Assembly: GCA_029268085.1 (NCBI GenBank)
Contig: JAJUHD010000156.1
Coordinates: 1 to 5,801 of the forward strand
DNA from: Bacillota bacterium
Lineage (GTDB): Bacteria > Bacillota > Clostridia > Oscillospirales > Oscillospiraceae
Reading direction: 5' to 3'
Length of the DNA stretch: 5,801 bases
In this document: positions 5,795 to 5,801 of the stretch, in pieces
Layout of the letters: each line of letters starts with the position of its first letter
Position numbering within the stretch: position 1 is the first letter of the stretch
Position numbers and translations under genes: made by a program
Notes under the pieces: model-generated
The model's input: only the letters and a program-made list of their open reading frames with translations
Database searches by the model: none
What the model was told of the DNA's origin: nothing

Positions 5795-5801
5795 TTATTT
5801 G

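Noticed and set aside
1..5801. A defence island, mobile element, CRISPR array or other novel multi-gene system
   Set aside because: Every gene has a recognisable housekeeping-type family, there are no repeat arrays, transposases, integrases or toxin-antitoxin pairs, and no abrupt change in composition is apparent.

Overview
The window reads as an ordinary stretch of bacterial chromosome: mid-GC, densely packed, with strong GGAGG-type ribosome binding sites, short overlaps and intrinsic terminators. The proteins resemble versions found in anaerobic Bacillota (Clostridia, possibly Oscillospirales-like): a short Nif3 protein, a ~230-residue AlkD, a 153-residue Ogt, a CDF transporter with a long C-terminus and a DUF4405 membrane protein. 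This placement rests on protein style only and is tentative. No rRNA, tRNA, CRISPR array, insertion sequence or phage gene is visible, and every gene appears intact.

Layout. Positions 1-66 are a leader with a perfect 14-base palindrome and a strong ribosome binding site for a plus-strand Nif3-family gene (67-858). That gene ends at a strong intrinsic terminator (867-910), which also separates it from the convergent minus-strand genes filling the rest of the window. Reading the minus strand from right to left there are two transcription units. Unit A is a six-helix DUF4405 membrane protein (5648-4839) followed after 41 bases by an RNA 2',3'-cyclic phosphodiesterase, thpR (4797-4297), closed by a terminator at 4291-4264. 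Unit B starts at a good sigma-70-type promoter (4259-4232) embedded in the tail of that terminator. It carries a HAD phosphatase (4158-3247), ogt (3250-2789), alkD (2789-2088) and a CDF metal exporter (2069-909).

How they work together. The HAD/ogt junction is a 4-base ATGA overlap and the ogt/alkD junction is TGATG, so translation of the three genes is probably coupled. Ogt removes O6-alkyl groups by suicidal transfer and AlkD-type HEAT-repeat glycosylases excise N3/N7-alkyl purines, so unit B holds two complementary direct-acting alkylation-repair enzymes. The CDF protein has an N-D/D-D intramembrane tetrad that points to Mn(II) export. Its link to DNA repair, if any, is unknown.

I found no convincing new defence or mobile system. 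The points most worth a second look are the degenerate second cytoplasmic domain of the CDF exporter, the twice-occurring H-x13-H pattern in the DUF4405 protein (a possible di-heme cytochrome b), the coupled HAD-ogt-alkD cluster, and a dyad plus an extra half-site upstream of the DUF4405 gene.
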